Part shown: piece by piece, positions 46,961 through 58,771 of the stretch
How the letters are laid out: each line of letters begins with the position of its first letter
Numbering within the stretch: position 1 is the stretch's first letter
Source: Macrothele yani
Taxonomy: Eukaryota > Arthropoda > Arachnida > Araneae > Macrothelidae
Length of the DNA stretch: 64,000 nucleotides
Assembly (NCBI GenBank): GCA_039090855.1
Contig: CM077034.1
Coordinates: forward strand, 12,168,470 to 12,232,469
Direction: 5' to 3'
Position numbers and translations under genes: made by a program
Notes under the pieces: model-generated
What the model saw: the letters and a program-made list of their open reading frames with translations, nothing else
The model's database searches: none
Told to the model about the DNA's origin: nothing

Positions 46961-48310
46961 TGAACAGGCTAGCCAGTTTTCGGGCTCTATCTTGCAATAT
47001 AAAATTCGGGCTCTGGCTCGGAAAAGTGAGCCCGAACTCAGCTCTGAAGGACAGTGCAGTTCAGAAAATGATAAGCTGCTTGGGATATCTGAACATTTGT
47101 GCCCGCTGAGTCTCACGTTTACTGACAGGAGACAAAAGCCAGCGCAAAAAAAATATTGTCACAACTGCGGGAGCGGTATCGAAATGAAGAGGGGGGGGGA
47201 TAATTTTTTCCGCACAGTATTGTGACGGGTGAGGAAAGTGTTCCACCATTTCGAACCTGAAACAGAACGCCAGAGCATGGAATGACATCTCGCAGAGTAC
47301 ATTTAAGGGGTCAGGGGGCACGGTGGGCTAGACAGTATTTTGGGTCCCTAGTATTAATGGCACATCTAGGTTTTCCCCTATGGATTCAAACGAATTCTTA
47401 ATGTGTGAGAACTTTCCCTAATTACAGATGTGTACGAAAACTAATGCTTTCGAAAGATTTAAGGATGAACTGGGGAAGACTTTTTTGCCAACTCCTAAAA
47501 ATGCAGAAGGTTTTTTTTTTTTTTTCAAAAGGCAGTTTCTTATAGTTTTTGCTGTGCTGTCTGAAAAAAACCCTGTAAAACTCAATTCTTCAAACATCCT
47601 GCATAAATCTGGGGCCCCTTGAAAATGAGGTGCCCGGGGCTGCACCTCCCCCCTTAAATGGGCTCTGACATCTCCATTCACCAAGACAGTTCCGCAAGCT
47701 GGAGAGGTTATGAGAACTGTCTTTTGGATGCATTTTGATTTTTTAGAACCTGGATAAACCGTAAATGCAGCTCGTTAAGTCCAAACACCAGAAAAGCTCC
47801 GGCGTGCTTTGCGTGATGTACGTCCTGGAAAGAAAAGTCTTCCCCTAGCACTACACTGGGCCTCACTCTGCTAGTTTGACCTGGGGGGGGAGATCCAGGA
47901 ATTCGGATGGAAACTTTTACCTCAGCCTACTTACAAGTCCAGATCTGGCATCCTGCGACTCATCTTTTTGGATTCCTAAACAACCAGATGCGCTGTCAAC
48001 ACTACCAGAGCACGGAAGCAACACAGCAAACTAAGATGTCTTCGCGCAACTGGTACGGAGTCAAAGGGCACCTTTAAAATACCAGAACGATGAGAAAGAA
48101 GTGTCCAAAGTAGCAGATTTTGTAGAAAAGTTGATTTTTTTCTTCAATCGTTACAACTAGCAATTTTTGGAACATTAATAACAAGGAACTTTACACCAAT
48201 TACACTTCAAATATATTAACTATACTAGTAATCCGAATTTCTTGGCCTAGAATACAAACCAAAAAGATCTTAACGCCTAAATCCTTTACTATTATGCAGC
48301 CCATATAGGT
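46960..48310. other. No gene recognised
   Basis: Short frames only, with no domain. A G/C-rich patch near 47600-47670 resembles hAT-MITE ends but I could not find both termini. Confidence 0.4.
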
Positions 48311-48320
48311 TAAGTATTGA

Positions 48321-48390
48321 CTTTCGCACATCAACCACAGTTTGCCGTATATACCTTCCTTGAAAAAGCCATCTGGTTGATGTGCGAAAG
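48321..48390. repeat. Perfect 17-bp inverted repeat, 36-bp loop
   Basis: CTTTCGCACATCAACCA (48321-48337) and TGGTTGATGTGCGAAAG (48374-48390) are perfect complements. No gene or known element boundary lies nearby. Confidence 0.95.
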
Positions 48391-48980
48391 CTTGGAAACT
48401 TCGGTTCACATTCTACGCCAAGAAATTCTGATTTCTAGTGTAGTTATACTACTTTAAAGCATTGTTATATTTCAGAATAGCCCTAGGGCAAACGTAAATC
48501 TGGCTGCTAGCATATCGCGTCTTGTTGATTCTGCCGGGGGGGACTAGTATTTTTGCTGCATTTAAAATGGAGAGGAAACTAAGCATTGTCACCATAAAAG
48601 GATTGCGTAGGACGTCCAAATTTTAATTGATTACCAATACGAATTGCGCAATACACTTTAAGTTACAGTGGCGTAGGTTCGAGGCTAGCTGCGAAGCCCA
48701 GAGAATGCACAAGTCAATTGCATATACGCAAATAAAAGTCAATTATAAACTGTTATGTCGATGCTTTTGCTGCGAAAAAAAACACCTGCAGATTCGCTTC
48801 TTTGACTCAATCTGGCGAGAGAAGACCGACGGCGTAACGCAACCGGCTCTTCCATATTCTTCGTCGTTCTGATTAGACCTTCCATTCAATCGTCTGCTAG
48901 AGTTACCAGGACAGCATGAATGAGCGTAGAGGGGAATAGGCAGTGGAGAAGGGTGACTTCGTAAGTAAGGGAAGCAATGC

Positions 48981-51092
48981 AGTTAATGCGATAAATAGAT
49001 GGCAAAAGTGATGAATGAAAATTTATAATAATTAAAATCAGCAAGTGACCCGTAGTTTATATGCTACGTTGACAGTACGGCATGGCAGAAAGCACCAAGT
49101 TCAAATCATAAGCCAATCCCATTTATATAAATGGGACTTTATATGATTGAAAGGGATGATACATGTACTCCAGACATCATGAAAGGTACCAGAGTTCTTC
49201 CAGTCCTCCCAGCAGAAGTTGCTCATGCAATCAAGAACATGAAGCGGGGGAAAGCTCCAGGAGAAGATGGAATTACTGTAGACATCATACAAGAAGCAAG
49301 TGGAGAAATCGAAACAGTACTCGCCCAAATTTTCACTCGATGCCTTAATGAAGGGAAGATATTCCTGAGGATTGGAACAACGCTACAATGATCCTGCTAC
49401 ATAAGAAAGGTGACATTGAGGATCTCGGAAACTACAGACCTATCAGCCTCCTATCAGTAGTTTATAAAATCTTCACTAAAGTTCTTTCACACCGCTTGAA
49501 GGTAACACTGGACATGGCTCAACCGAGAGAACAAGCTGGATTCAGGAGTGGCTACAGCACAATAGATCATATCCACGTGCTGAGAGAATTAATTGAAAGA
49601 GCGAGGGAATATGAACTTCCATTGTGCATGGCTTTTATCGATTATGGAAAAGCCTTTGATTCGGTGAAACCATCAGCAGTTACCACGGCTCTGAAATCCT
49701 GCGGTATTGAAGATGCATACATTAATATTATTAATAACATCTATGAAAATGCAAGTGCAAAGATTCGGCTGTTTGAAAATACAACACACATAAAAATTGG
49801 AAAGGGAGTGAGACAAGGTGACACCATATCTCCGAAGCTCTTTAATGCCACATTGGAAAATGTCTTTCAATCACTGAACTGGGAAAACAAAGGGATAAAG
49901 ATTAATGGAGATTATCTAACCCACCTTCGTTTTGCTGATGACGTAGTCATTTTTGCAACTACCCCATCAGAGCTGCAGAGTATGATCCAGGAACTTGCTG
50001 ACAAGAGTAAAGAAGTGGGATTAAAAATGAACTTTCAGAAGACAAAAGTGATGTTCAATGCTTTTACAAGAAATGAAGATTTATCGATTGATGGAGAACA
50101 ACTGGAGATAACAGATACGTATGTTTATCTTTGACAGCAGATATCAAGTGAGGGTCACATTGATGAAGAAATTAATCTGCGTACAAAACTTGCCTGGAGA
50201 GCTTTTGGAATAAACAGCATAATTTTCAAGAGCAATATGCCATTATGTCTTAAAAGAAAAGTGTTTGATCAATGCATCCTTCCAGTGCTTACGTATGGTG
50301 CAGAGACGTGGACCTTAACTAAAAGAGACATACAAAGGCTGCAGACAACTCAAAGCAGCATGGAGAGGTGCATGCTTGGTATAACCAGGAGAGATAAGAA
50401 GAGGAACTCGTGGATCCGAAAAATGACGAGAGTGGAAGACATCATGATCAGAGTTAAATCCCTGAAATGGCAATGGGCTGGACATACTGCCAGAAGGACA
50501 GACCATAGATGGACAGCCGAAATTTTAGATTGGATTCCAAGGGACAGGAAAAGACCCAGAAAAAGACCACATGGGAGATGGGTGGATGAAATTCGTAAAT
50601 ATGCGGGAGTGACATGGAGGAGACTGGCACAAGACAGACCGTTGTGGAGGAAACTTGGGGAGACCTTCGTCCAGCAGTGGATTGATAATGGTTGACAATG
50701 ATGATGATGATGATATGATTAGGAAAATGACCCAAAAGACAGGATTTTTTTTTTTTTTTTCTAGAATGCAGTGATCGGAGTTCACGTGGCCGTATACTGT
50801 AGATGTGCCAGAGTCCTTTGCTTCCATTCCTCAGAAGATTCACAGAAACATAGCTACACTAATAAAAAGTAACGCTTACTTTTATATTCCCGAAATAATG
50901 GCATGTCACAGCTAAAGAACGTAAGACACATTTGTTCTCGTAAAAATACGAATTTGCTTTCTTAAAAATAAAAAGATACTGAAAAAAAAATGTCCGCTGC
51001 GTTATGTTGGTGTGATATTTATATTTTACTTTAATGCTACATAATTTTAATTCGCGCAAAAGAAAGCGCATGAACCAAAAGGGAAGCAATGC
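48981..51092 (+). mobile_element. RTE-containing insertion with 14-bp flanking repeat
   Basis: AAGGGAAGCAATGC occurs at 48967-48980 and 51079-51092, bracketing the RTE copy and about 350 bp of unassigned 3' sequence that includes a T-run. The perfect 14-mer suggests a target duplication for the whole insertion, though the RTE itself ends at the (GAT)n near 50715. Confidence 0.6.
49121..50715 (+). pseudogene. RTE-type LINE, reverse transcriptase ORF (longer copy)
   Basis: Begins mid-ORF: VLPAEVAHAIKNMKRGKAPG and EDGITVDII (RT0/RT1), then a frameshift at about 49360. Next come MILLHKKGDIEDLGNYRPIS, REQAGFRSGYSTIDHI, CMAFIDYGKAFDSV, GVRQGDTISPKLFN and HLRFADDVVIFA, the FADD catalytic box. The thumb and C-terminal region end in RRLAQDRPLWRKLGETFVQQ and IDNG, with a stop at 50693. 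One further in-frame TGA is at 50132-50134. The tail is (GAT)n. No endonuclease domain remains. With one frameshift and one stop it is a fairly young dead copy. Confidence 0.95.
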
Positions 51093-51368
51093 TTTCTTGC
51101 TTCCACTTAACGCTTCGCCGCTGGGAATGGGCCATTGCTCTCGGCAACAGTTCGCTGTTTCAGTTTGTGTGTGAAGTGTCAATGAATTAAAATCGGCTAT
51201 ATCTTAAATTCGTGGCTTCGTTCGATGTTTTGATAAATTTTGTGAAAGTTCTTTAAGGAACTTAAAGAACTATGCTTCAAATTTTGATACAATTAGACTA
51301 AAAAATGGACAGAAGGTGCTTTATTCCCTTTATGAATACAAAAACAAATCAGTAAGAGAGATGACTTG

Positions 51369-52357
51369 CAGGGGCAGATTTATGCTGTAGCAGCTTGTCT
51401 CACTGAACCTTTTGGGGGCACCTCGTTTTAAGATACATCTGGGTTCCGAGTATATTTACAATTTTAAATGGACTAATCAATTTTATCAAATAATTCTATA
51501 ACAAATTTTGAAGATGTGAACCAGTTTTTTTTTTTTTTTTTTTTTGGTGTGAATAAGACATGGATGGTAAGTCAGATAATAAGAAAACTTGAAAATTTAG
51601 TCTTTCTGAAGCGGGAATCGAATCCGTTCGAGTACGCTAAGCACTTACACCAGCCAGAACGATCAAGTTTAGATTTTCCGATTAATTCGGATATAACCAT
51701 CACAGGATTCGCTCGTCGAAGCAAAAGGCATCCATGTTTAGCGAATCTGGAGGTTGATTCTTTCCCGTGATTGAATTTTGTCGCTCCAGGAAGACGAAAT
51801 TTTCGAGTTTTCAGATATTATCTGACTTACCATCCATGTCATATTTACACCAAAAAAAAACGTATTCACATCTTCAAAATTTGTATTTTCATGATGTAAT
51901 CTCGTATTCCATTCATAATTCTTATTATTCTACATATATGAAAAGGAAACAAACAGCTGAAACGATGCCGATTTTAAGGACAACTAAGTGTTAATGATCA
52001 CAAAAGTAACACTGTATAATACCACAACGTGGAGTTCCAATGGCAACACCGAAATACAGATTACAAACTATGTTTTAAGTTGTGCTGCGACGCTGGCAGT
52101 GTCGCCACCAAGCACAAATGAAATTACTGCTATATAGCAAAATTTTACCCGCTTGACAAACAGGGTAGCCACCTTTACATTTCTTAAGTAGAGAACAAAC
52201 TATATAAAGTTTGAACCACGACTGCTTGCCTATGAATCCGCAAAATATATTCATCAACATAATCCCCCCCCTTTTCGCCTTGATTTACTTCTTTCCACAG
52301 TGAATCGGGGGCCCTCCAAGAAGCGGGGCCCTTCGCGAATCCATAAATCCGCCCCTG
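51369..52357. mobile_element. hAT MITE nested in hAT-B
   Basis: The 16-bp TIRs CAGGGGCAGATTTATG and, inverted, CAGGGGCGGATTTATG differ at one base. The target duplication atgacttg/atcacttg (51361-51368, 52358-52365) agrees at 7 of 8. The 989-bp interior contains no transposase and hosts an inverted-repeat element at 51507-51892. Confidence 0.93.
51507..51892. mobile_element. Inverted-repeat element with tRNA-like B box inside
   Basis: Arms 51507-51600 and 51796-51890 are inverted: both hold attttgaagatgtgaa, gacatggatggtaagtcaga and gaaaatttag/gaaattttcga-like blocks. On the minus strand the centre has GGATTCGATTCCCGC, which resembles a pol III B box. It is the fourth level of insertion here: hAT-B, MITE, then this element, plus a T-run. 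Confidence 0.8.
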
Positions 52358-52872
52358 ATCACTTGTTACATAGAGTTGAATAAATTGAACATAGTATTTA
52401 GTGAGGTGTACAAATTATAAAACCTAATATTAAAGTTTCCATCAACTGACGAAAGAAGTTTTTCTGCATTAAAAAGAATCAAGATATATCTTAGAGCCAC
52501 ATAAGGACATGCACATTCCAGCAACTTGGCTATTTTGTCAATAGAGAAAAATTCATTTTAAATATGAAAAAGCACCTGGAAGAAACTATGAAAACGAAAC
52601 ACTGAAAGTTCACAAAAGGAAAGAATGGAGTTCATGTACAAATAAAAGCATTCAGAAGAATGAATTTCATGTAAAAATAAGTGTTCAAATCCTAATCCTC
52701 ACGATTATTTGGTATGTTAGCAACAGCCAGCGTGTTCCTAAAATTTAGAAAAAAGTTTTTTTATTGTGAAGTTTAATTAAAGTACTGGGGGGGGGGGCAC
52801 GGGTGACATAGCCCAAGCCTCGGACCAAAGATACGCCACTGCGAAGTCAGTTTTCCACTACCACTTCTAGTT

Positions 52873-53333
52873 TTTTTTTTTTTTTTTGATTGGAGGTTTA
52901 ACGACCACCGTGAGCAACTCAATGGGCTATATTTATAAGCAGTCGCCCGTCCCTAATTTAGTATCACTGGTTCCAGGGAAGGGAGAGAGCCAGTGCCGTA
53001 AGACAAACACAACATCCATGCCTCACCGGGATTCAAACCCGGACCCCGTTCGGACGAATGATTTTTTTTTTTGATTGGAGGTTTAACGACCACCGTGAGC
53101 AACTCAATGGGCTATAAGCAGTCGCCCGTCCCTAATTTAGGGCCACTGGTTCCAGGGAAGGGAAAGAGCCAGTGCCGTAAGACAAACACAACATCCATGC
53201 CTCACCGGGATTCGAACCCGGACCCCTTACGGACGAATGATCAGAGGCCATCGCTTAGACCACTGCGCCACCGGGGCGGCCGGACGAATGATCAGAGGCC
53301 ATCGCTTAGACCACTGCGCCACACCGGGGCGGC
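52873..53333 (-). mobile_element. SINE A split by a second SINE A
   Basis: The outer SINE 52873-53062 plus 53293-53333 is flanked by CCACTTCTAGTT (52861-52872, 53334-53345). The inner SINE 53063-53280 is flanked by CGGACGAATGAT (53051-53062, 53281-53292). Both are close to consensus. The outer body carries a 4-bp insertion (gctatatttataagc). Confidence 0.96.
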
Positions 53334-53412
53334 CCACTTCTAGTTCGCAGCAGAGTTCACACCTCCTAGACTTTCGTTCGATTCCTATTCGAATTCTAAA
53401 GGCGCGTTTTTT

Positions 53413-53595
53413 TTTAAATGGAGGTTTGACGACCACCGTGGGGCTAAAAAGCAGTCTCCCTTCCCTAATTTAGGGCTACTGGTTCCAGTGCCGTAAGGCG
53501 CACACAACATCCATGCCTCACGGGATTCGAACCCGGACACCTTTCGGACGAATGATCACAGGCCATCGCTTAGACCACTGCGCCACAGGTGCGGC
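53413..53595 (-). mobile_element. Diverged SINE A
   Basis: Retains ggaggtttgacgaccaccgt, a shortened middle and GGGATTCGAACCCGGACACC, ending accactgcgccacaggtgcg. Several deletions distinguish it from the younger copies next to it. Confidence 0.88.
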
Positions 53596-53599
53596 GACG

Positions 53600-55990
53600 T
53601 GCGTTATACTAGAAGTTCCTGCAATTAGTAGCACAGATTGCAACACAAACTTTCGAAGTTAAGATACTTCGATAGTTGTTCAGGTATTTCAGAATCGCGA
53701 CCGCTTCACGAATTCATCTAACGTAAATAAAAAAAAAAAGGCTTCAGATTTCTACATAACAAGGGGTTAAACACCTAACAAAGAGCCGATATATAATTGA
53801 TGTAAAAGTGGTAAAAACACTATTCAACTTGAAATCTGAAGTACTGTCCGGATTACTTAATCCCTGCACGATACCTACCGAAACGAAAGCAACTTGACAC
53901 CCACACTTTGTTCTTAACCAAACAGATGCCAATGAAAAAGCAACACTTCTAATGAAGACTTAGTCTAGCACTGACTATACTCAAATAAATTTAAGTTCAG
54001 AGTGTAAGAAAAAATTTATATGCTTTTCTTTAAACACTAGCCTGTCCTAGGAGGGTTGTTTTTAAGCTTTAAATAAATGCTAATGTATAGGGAACGTTTC
54101 CCGTACTAAGATAGCGAAATTTTTTAATTTAAGCAGATTGAAAAATCAAACAGACGCCGGCTTTTTGTTAGGAAATATACTAAAAACAAAGAACTCGTTC
54201 ATATTAGAACTGAAAATGATATGCTATTTCAGTTCTCCAGAAGACCACGCGATAAATAAATATTCTCTGCGAAATATTTGTTTAACAATTTTCCTTGTAG
54301 TCAAGTTTTTTCGCGTAAACTTACCCTAACTTTTGCTTTGATTTTTCGCGTTTAATTAATTACTTTTTTCTCCGGCACACAAGTTATTCGGTTCACGACT
54401 TGTTTTGAACTGTCCTATTCGGAGGTCAGTTTGAAAAACTTCATAACCGAAGCCTTTTTTTCTACAAAATAATGCGACATCTGGCATTACAAATCTGAAC
54501 TACCTAAATTATCGACAATGGGCTACTGGAGGGCGACATCTGTTTTTAGATGCAATTTTGCTCACTTGGACATCAAGATTTCAGTTTTTATTGTAGGTTA
54601 GAGCGTTTAGATAGATCGATATTTTACAATATGTATAATATAGTCAGCACTAAACTGAAAGTAAAAAATAAAGCGTACAAATATCAGTTGTGCTAAATTA
54701 TTATACAAACTCAACTTGCCGTGATATTAAGAATTCAATTCGAATTTCAATCCAGTGTTTTTAAATTAGCACGCGATCACCGTGACATCTGAAAGTGATA
54801 TCGCGCTATTATATAGCAGGCAATCATTTTGACATCACGAGAGCACACGAATTGTTCGCTAAGTGATGGCGCAACAATGCAGACGTTGCTGCGACGTCAA
54901 GCGCTACAGGAAGAATAATCTGGATGCTTATATTTATTAGTTAGCAAGTTCATACGATAGCAACAAATCGTATAAATAGGTATAATACGGTACAGGGGCG
55001 CTAACTTCAAATTATGGAGGGGGGGGGAGCAGATAGGCGTGAAGAGATCAGACCTGGAAAGTGGCAACTCTCATTTTCAGGATAAAAAAGGTGGGGGGGC
55101 GGCAAAGAGAAACTAAGGTTCGGTGGATATTTTAAAACGCAACTGTAAATGCTAGGAAACATTTTTGGTGCATATTAAAATTTTGAAAAACAAAATTAAG
55201 CCTGTGATTTCATGAAAATATTCAGACATTTCCAAATTCCTAAAACATTAGAAAGTAGAGTTAATCAAACAAAAGCGAAAAATAAGTAGGTAAATAAAGG
55301 CGCTAGAGATTATAAGATTGTTTTTATTTTAGATAATTGTTTTTAACATTTTACCATATATCAAGAGAAAATTTCAAATAATACGAGGCGGGCAGTCAAG
55401 TTTCTTATCAAATGAGCATGGCTGAATACGGCTAGACTTCAATTTTTTGGAATTAAATCGCTTTTGCCTCATGAGGTTAAACTTAGTCCATTTTATCAAG
55501 AATACATTTTTATAAAGGAAAGACGAATTTTTGTAATTAGCACAGCACACGGTAGGCTGAATAGCATGGGAACACAGTTTTTCTCTCTACAGACATATTT
55601 CAACTCCCGCATTTCGAAGATGACATGCAAAACTTTCATTAAACAGGACGAAAAATAATGGATGGGAACTGCCCCTCCAGTGAAATTGAAGGCAAGAGTC
55701 ACTTCCTCCCTCATGTTTGAGTATGATATGGTACATCATGCGCCATAACAGTACATCCAAAAAGCATGTACGCTAAACCACCCAGAAAGGTATTTAATTC
55801 TGTCATGTACGTATTACTTGACGTATTTTCTGCTACCAAAATACACTGAAATATGTATCAGGTGCGTCGGTTAAGTAAATAACACTCCAAACGAGTAATA
55901 TAAGACCAAAACCCACTTTTCAAAACACTAGTGAAATGGCAGAAGTTATTCACATTATACTACGCATTTATAAAAAAAAAAAACTTTCTT
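53600..55990. other. No gene recognised
   Basis: AT-rich with short frames. A block at 55440-55720 is related to 4539-4690 (shared aattgcttt/gcctcatgagg and ggcactgcccc-type motifs), so part of it is a dispersed repeat. A G-run lies near 55019. The minus strand has a donor-like GTAAGT at about 54322 with no supporting exon. Confidence 0.45.
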
Positions 55991-55997
55991 CCGTATC

Positions 55998-56180
55998 GGG
56001 ATTTAATGACCGTAAACAATTCTAGATCTGTAAAGCAGTTGCCAGCACTTAATTTAGGGCCACTAGTTCGAGGAAAGTCAGATCTAGTGCAGGAAGACAA
56101 ACAACACCCAAGTCATCCGGGAATTGAACGCCCACCATTTCTTTTTTTTCTTTTTTTTTTTCTTTGATTGGAGGTTTAAC
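55998..56180 (-). mobile_element. Old SINE A remnant with a truncated younger one
   Basis: 55998-56145 is a diverged body with cagttgccagcacttaattt and ccgggaattgaacgcccacc. A T-rich tract and gattggaggtttaac (56164-56178) follow, the start of another SINE body that stops at once. Confidence 0.7.
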
Positions 56181-56458
56181 GGAGATGCCCTTGTTAATGT
56201 CGCAGTACTACTTTGCGTGAAGCCTAGAACCGCGAGCGAAGGCTGTTTAAGTGTCTGAAAGCAGATAGTTTCCAATGCATTGTGTGTTTACCGAATCTCT
56301 TTCTTTCGTTCTTAATTTTGAAGTCGTTGACGAAATTCGTGCCAATAACATCAGTTGCTAGAATGCCGTCGTTGCACGATATAAGATGAAATTCAAATTT
56401 AACGATGAAAAATTGACTTTTATTTACACTGAATCAAAAGGTGAAAGTCAAAATCACA

Positions 56459-56501
56459 TCACTAGATCTTTCATGCTGGCTCCCAGCACATTTTCAGGTG
56501 A
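56459..56501 (-). ncRNA. Decayed hammerhead copy in the left arm of PLE-2
   Basis: The minus strand has TCAC, CTGAAAA, the GTGCTGG/CCAGCAT hairpin, GAAA, AGATCT and GTGA. The core differs from the right-arm copy: the invariant G at the sixth position of CUGANGA is A. All else is conserved, so this copy should not cleave. Confidence 0.55.
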
Positions 56502-56663
56502 ATTCTGAAACAGGTATCGTAAAAATTTGAAAAAAAAAAGTCTACCGTGGAACGTCGCTTTTGTTTATATACATCGCGTTTAGCACCCGAATGACTTCAA
56601 AAAACGTCACCATACTCTGACTTATGATTGTTGTGTCTTAATTGTTATTGGGTAAAGTTCGAG

Positions 56664-57100
56664 TTATTGGTTTATTTGCTTCTTCTCGTTCGAAATTAAC
56701 TGCATCCAAGTTGGAGGTATGAATCTGGGTATTTCATCGTTACAACATTTATCAGCGTTATTGACGATGTGTAAACTATCCGCTAGCAAAGTAGCATTTT
56801 TGTTTTTGCGAGAAGAAATAACTCTTCCCTCATTCCACAGAGGGATGTGAGCTCCCTGGTTAACTAATCTTGCAAGTGCTGTAGAGTTTGAATGTGTTTT
56901 GACACTGTACTTGTGTTCCGCAATACGAAAGTTCAAATTCCTCATGGTGGATCAAATATAAATTCGATCTATGTCAACAGTAACCAGGGCCTGTAAAGGT
57001 ATTTTGTCAACTCCGAATCTGCTATTACTCGGAATTGGGTCCCGATCTTTAATAGTTGACATTAGGTTGCTTGTTTTAATTCCAAAATCCAAGTTGTATT
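56664..57100 (-). pseudogene. PLE-2 GIY-YIG endonuclease remnant
   Basis: Minus-strand translation reads GVDKIPLQ, then RIYI-stop-STMRNLNFRIAEHK, where TGA replaces the Gly codon of the YIG core, and SKNK-type text before LADSLHIVNNADKC and IPPTWMQL. Family order would be GIYKIP, then YIGST and R..EH. It is dead because of the stop at the active site. Confidence 0.82.
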
Positions 57101-57282
57101 TTTTACAGGAAGATTTAAGTATATTCATAACTTTCGGAATATAATCCAGTGACCCAACATATTTGCGTTGACGGGATTCTTTAGTTAATGTAGAAAAGTT
57201 TGTGCTTCTTATTTTTCGATGGATCCGGTTTACAATATTTCTGGGATACCCATATTCGTCTGCTATGGCATTTATTTCATTT

Positions 57283-57512
57283 TATTTATTTATTTATTTT
57301 TTTTTTATTGGAGGTTAACGACCACCGTGAGCAACTCAACGGGCTATAAGCAGTCGCCCGTCCCTAATTTAGGGTCACTGGTTCCAGGGAAGGGAGAGAG
57401 CCAGTGCCGTAAGACAAACACAACATCCATGCCTGACCGGGATTCGAACCCGGACCCCTTTCGGACGAATGATCAGAGGCCATCGCTTAGACCACTGCGC
57501 CACCGGGGCGGC
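57283..57512 (-). mobile_element. SINE A inside PLE-2 coding region
   Basis: Near-consensus copy flanked by ttatttcattt (57272-57282) and ttatttcgttt (57513-57523), one mismatch. It separates the endonuclease-proximal part from the RT of PLE-2. Confidence 0.9.
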
Positions 57513-58529
57513 TTATTTCGTTTAATTCTAGTCTCCTAGCAGTAACGCTTGAGCAATGTGTGTATGCTCTACGGAAGAGAAACTGGAATGCAGATAGTTT
57601 ATTTGTATTAGGATGTGCTGAATAATATGGTATAATTGCTGATGTTGCACTGGGCTTGCGGTATACTGAAAAAGAAATAATTTGTGATATAGGGTTTCTC
57701 TTCAACAGAAAGTCTAAAAAAAGGGATAGTACAATTCTTTTCTAGTTCAACTGTAAAATTAATTGGAGGTAATCTGCGAAGACATCAGTTCAGCAAATTT
57801 ATATAAGGAATCTACGTCATGGTTCCAAAAGACAAGAATATCATCTATGTATCGTAGATATAGGCACGGAGCTACAGGTAAGTTCTTTTGAAAACCAATT
57901 TCAAGGCTTCCATGAAAGCTTGGATTTCCAGATCATTCATGGTTCCCAAGGATTGTAGTTTTTCTTCTATTAACTCATGTGCATATGTTGTCGGTACACT
58001 TGGGAACAATGACTCGACGTCCAGTGACGCAAACCAAAATGGAGAGCTCCCTGGTACAAAGTCTTTAAAGCTGCACAGAACTGGGTACTGAATAGGTTGA
58101 ATTAGAAGTTAAAGGTGATAACTGTACTAGAGCTTTTTCAAGCGGTCTCAGAGGGTTAGTGACACCTGAGACAAGTGGGCGAATCGAGTAACCAACTTTG
58201 TGGATTTTTATTCTTCCGAAAAGTTCTGGGATTCTAGGTCCAATTGTTGGGTATAAAGTTCGGGTGAACGATGTATGTAAATTACTATGATTTCTCGATC
58301 TGCTTAAAGCATTCATAGTTGCTGCTGTAGCATCTGATTTTATGACACCATGAGGAATTTTGTTGATGGCTTCTAAGACCTTAGTATGGTAATCCTTTCT
58401 ATTCATAATAACGATTTTATTTGTTTTGTCGGCAGCTACTATTGCTATGTCAGGTTGATTTTTCAAGTTCTTGAGTTGAAATTGAAGAAGCAAATAAACC
58501 AATAACTCGAACTTTATTTCGGAACTCAC
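57513..58529 (-). pseudogene. PLE-2 reverse transcriptase remnant
   Basis: Segments in more than one frame: PDIAIVAADKTNKIVIMNRK and ELFGRIKIHKVGYSIRPLVS (fingers), RYIDDILVFW near 57850 (catalytic YIDD) and ISFSVYRKPSATSAIIPYYS followed by SAFQFLFRRAYTHC (after the palm). The palm entry motif is decayed. It is a PLE lineage close to PLE-3 but clearly diverged. Confidence 0.9.
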
Positions 58530-58660
58530 CCAATAACCATTAAGACAACAATCATAAGTCAGAGTATGGGGACGTTTTTTGAAGTCATTCGGGTGCTAAA
58601 CGCGATGTATATAAACAAAAGCGACGTTCCACGGTAGATTTTTTTCAAATTTTTACGGTA

Positions 58661-58733
58661 CCTGTTTTAGAGTTCACCTGAGGAAGTGCTGGGAGCCAGC
58701 ATGAAAGATCTAGTGATGTGATTTTGACTTTCA
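58661..58733 (+). ncRNA. Candidate hammerhead ribozyme in the right arm of PLE-2
   Basis: TCAC (58674-58677), CTGAGGA (58678-58684), helix II GTGCTGG/CCAGCAT around GAG, GAAA (58703-58706), the palindrome AGATCT (58706-58711), A17 at 58712 and GTGA (58713-58716) pairing with TCAC. Helix I extends after an asymmetric loop (AGAGT with ACTTT, then CTG with CAG). All invariant core bases are present; the predicted cut is between 58712 and 58713. It is antisense to the coding strand because the terminal repeats are inverted. Confidence 0.68.
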
Positions 58734-58771
58734 GCTTTTGATTCAGTGTAAATAAAGGTCAATTTTTCATC

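Larger units (their letters stand above)
51100..52700 (+). pseudogene. hAT-B transposase remnant
   Basis: Before the nested MITE: LKFVASFDVLINFVKVL and KELCFKF-type coding remnants (51209-51300). After it: FPSTDERSFSALKRIKIYLR then, past a stop, NLAILSIEKNSF (52440-52560), which is the hAT C-terminal dimerisation region. Stops and frameshifts are present, but this copy keeps more of the motif than hAT-A. Confidence 0.88.
48666..52841 (+). mobile_element. hAT-B element with nested insertions
   Basis: Ends CAGTGGCGTA at both termini. The flanks ttaagtta and cgaagtca match at only 5 of 8, so it is older than hAT-A. It is collinear with hAT-A inverted: shared end blocks ctagctgcgaagcccagaga and, at the other end, agcccaagcctcgg. 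It is interrupted by an RTE-containing insertion (48981-51092) and by a 989-bp hAT MITE (51369-52357). Confidence 0.87.

Noticed and set aside
54300..54345. Consensus splice donor GTAAGT on the minus strand
   Set aside because: No upstream coding or promoter signal and no partner acceptor that needs it; isolated donor matches are common.
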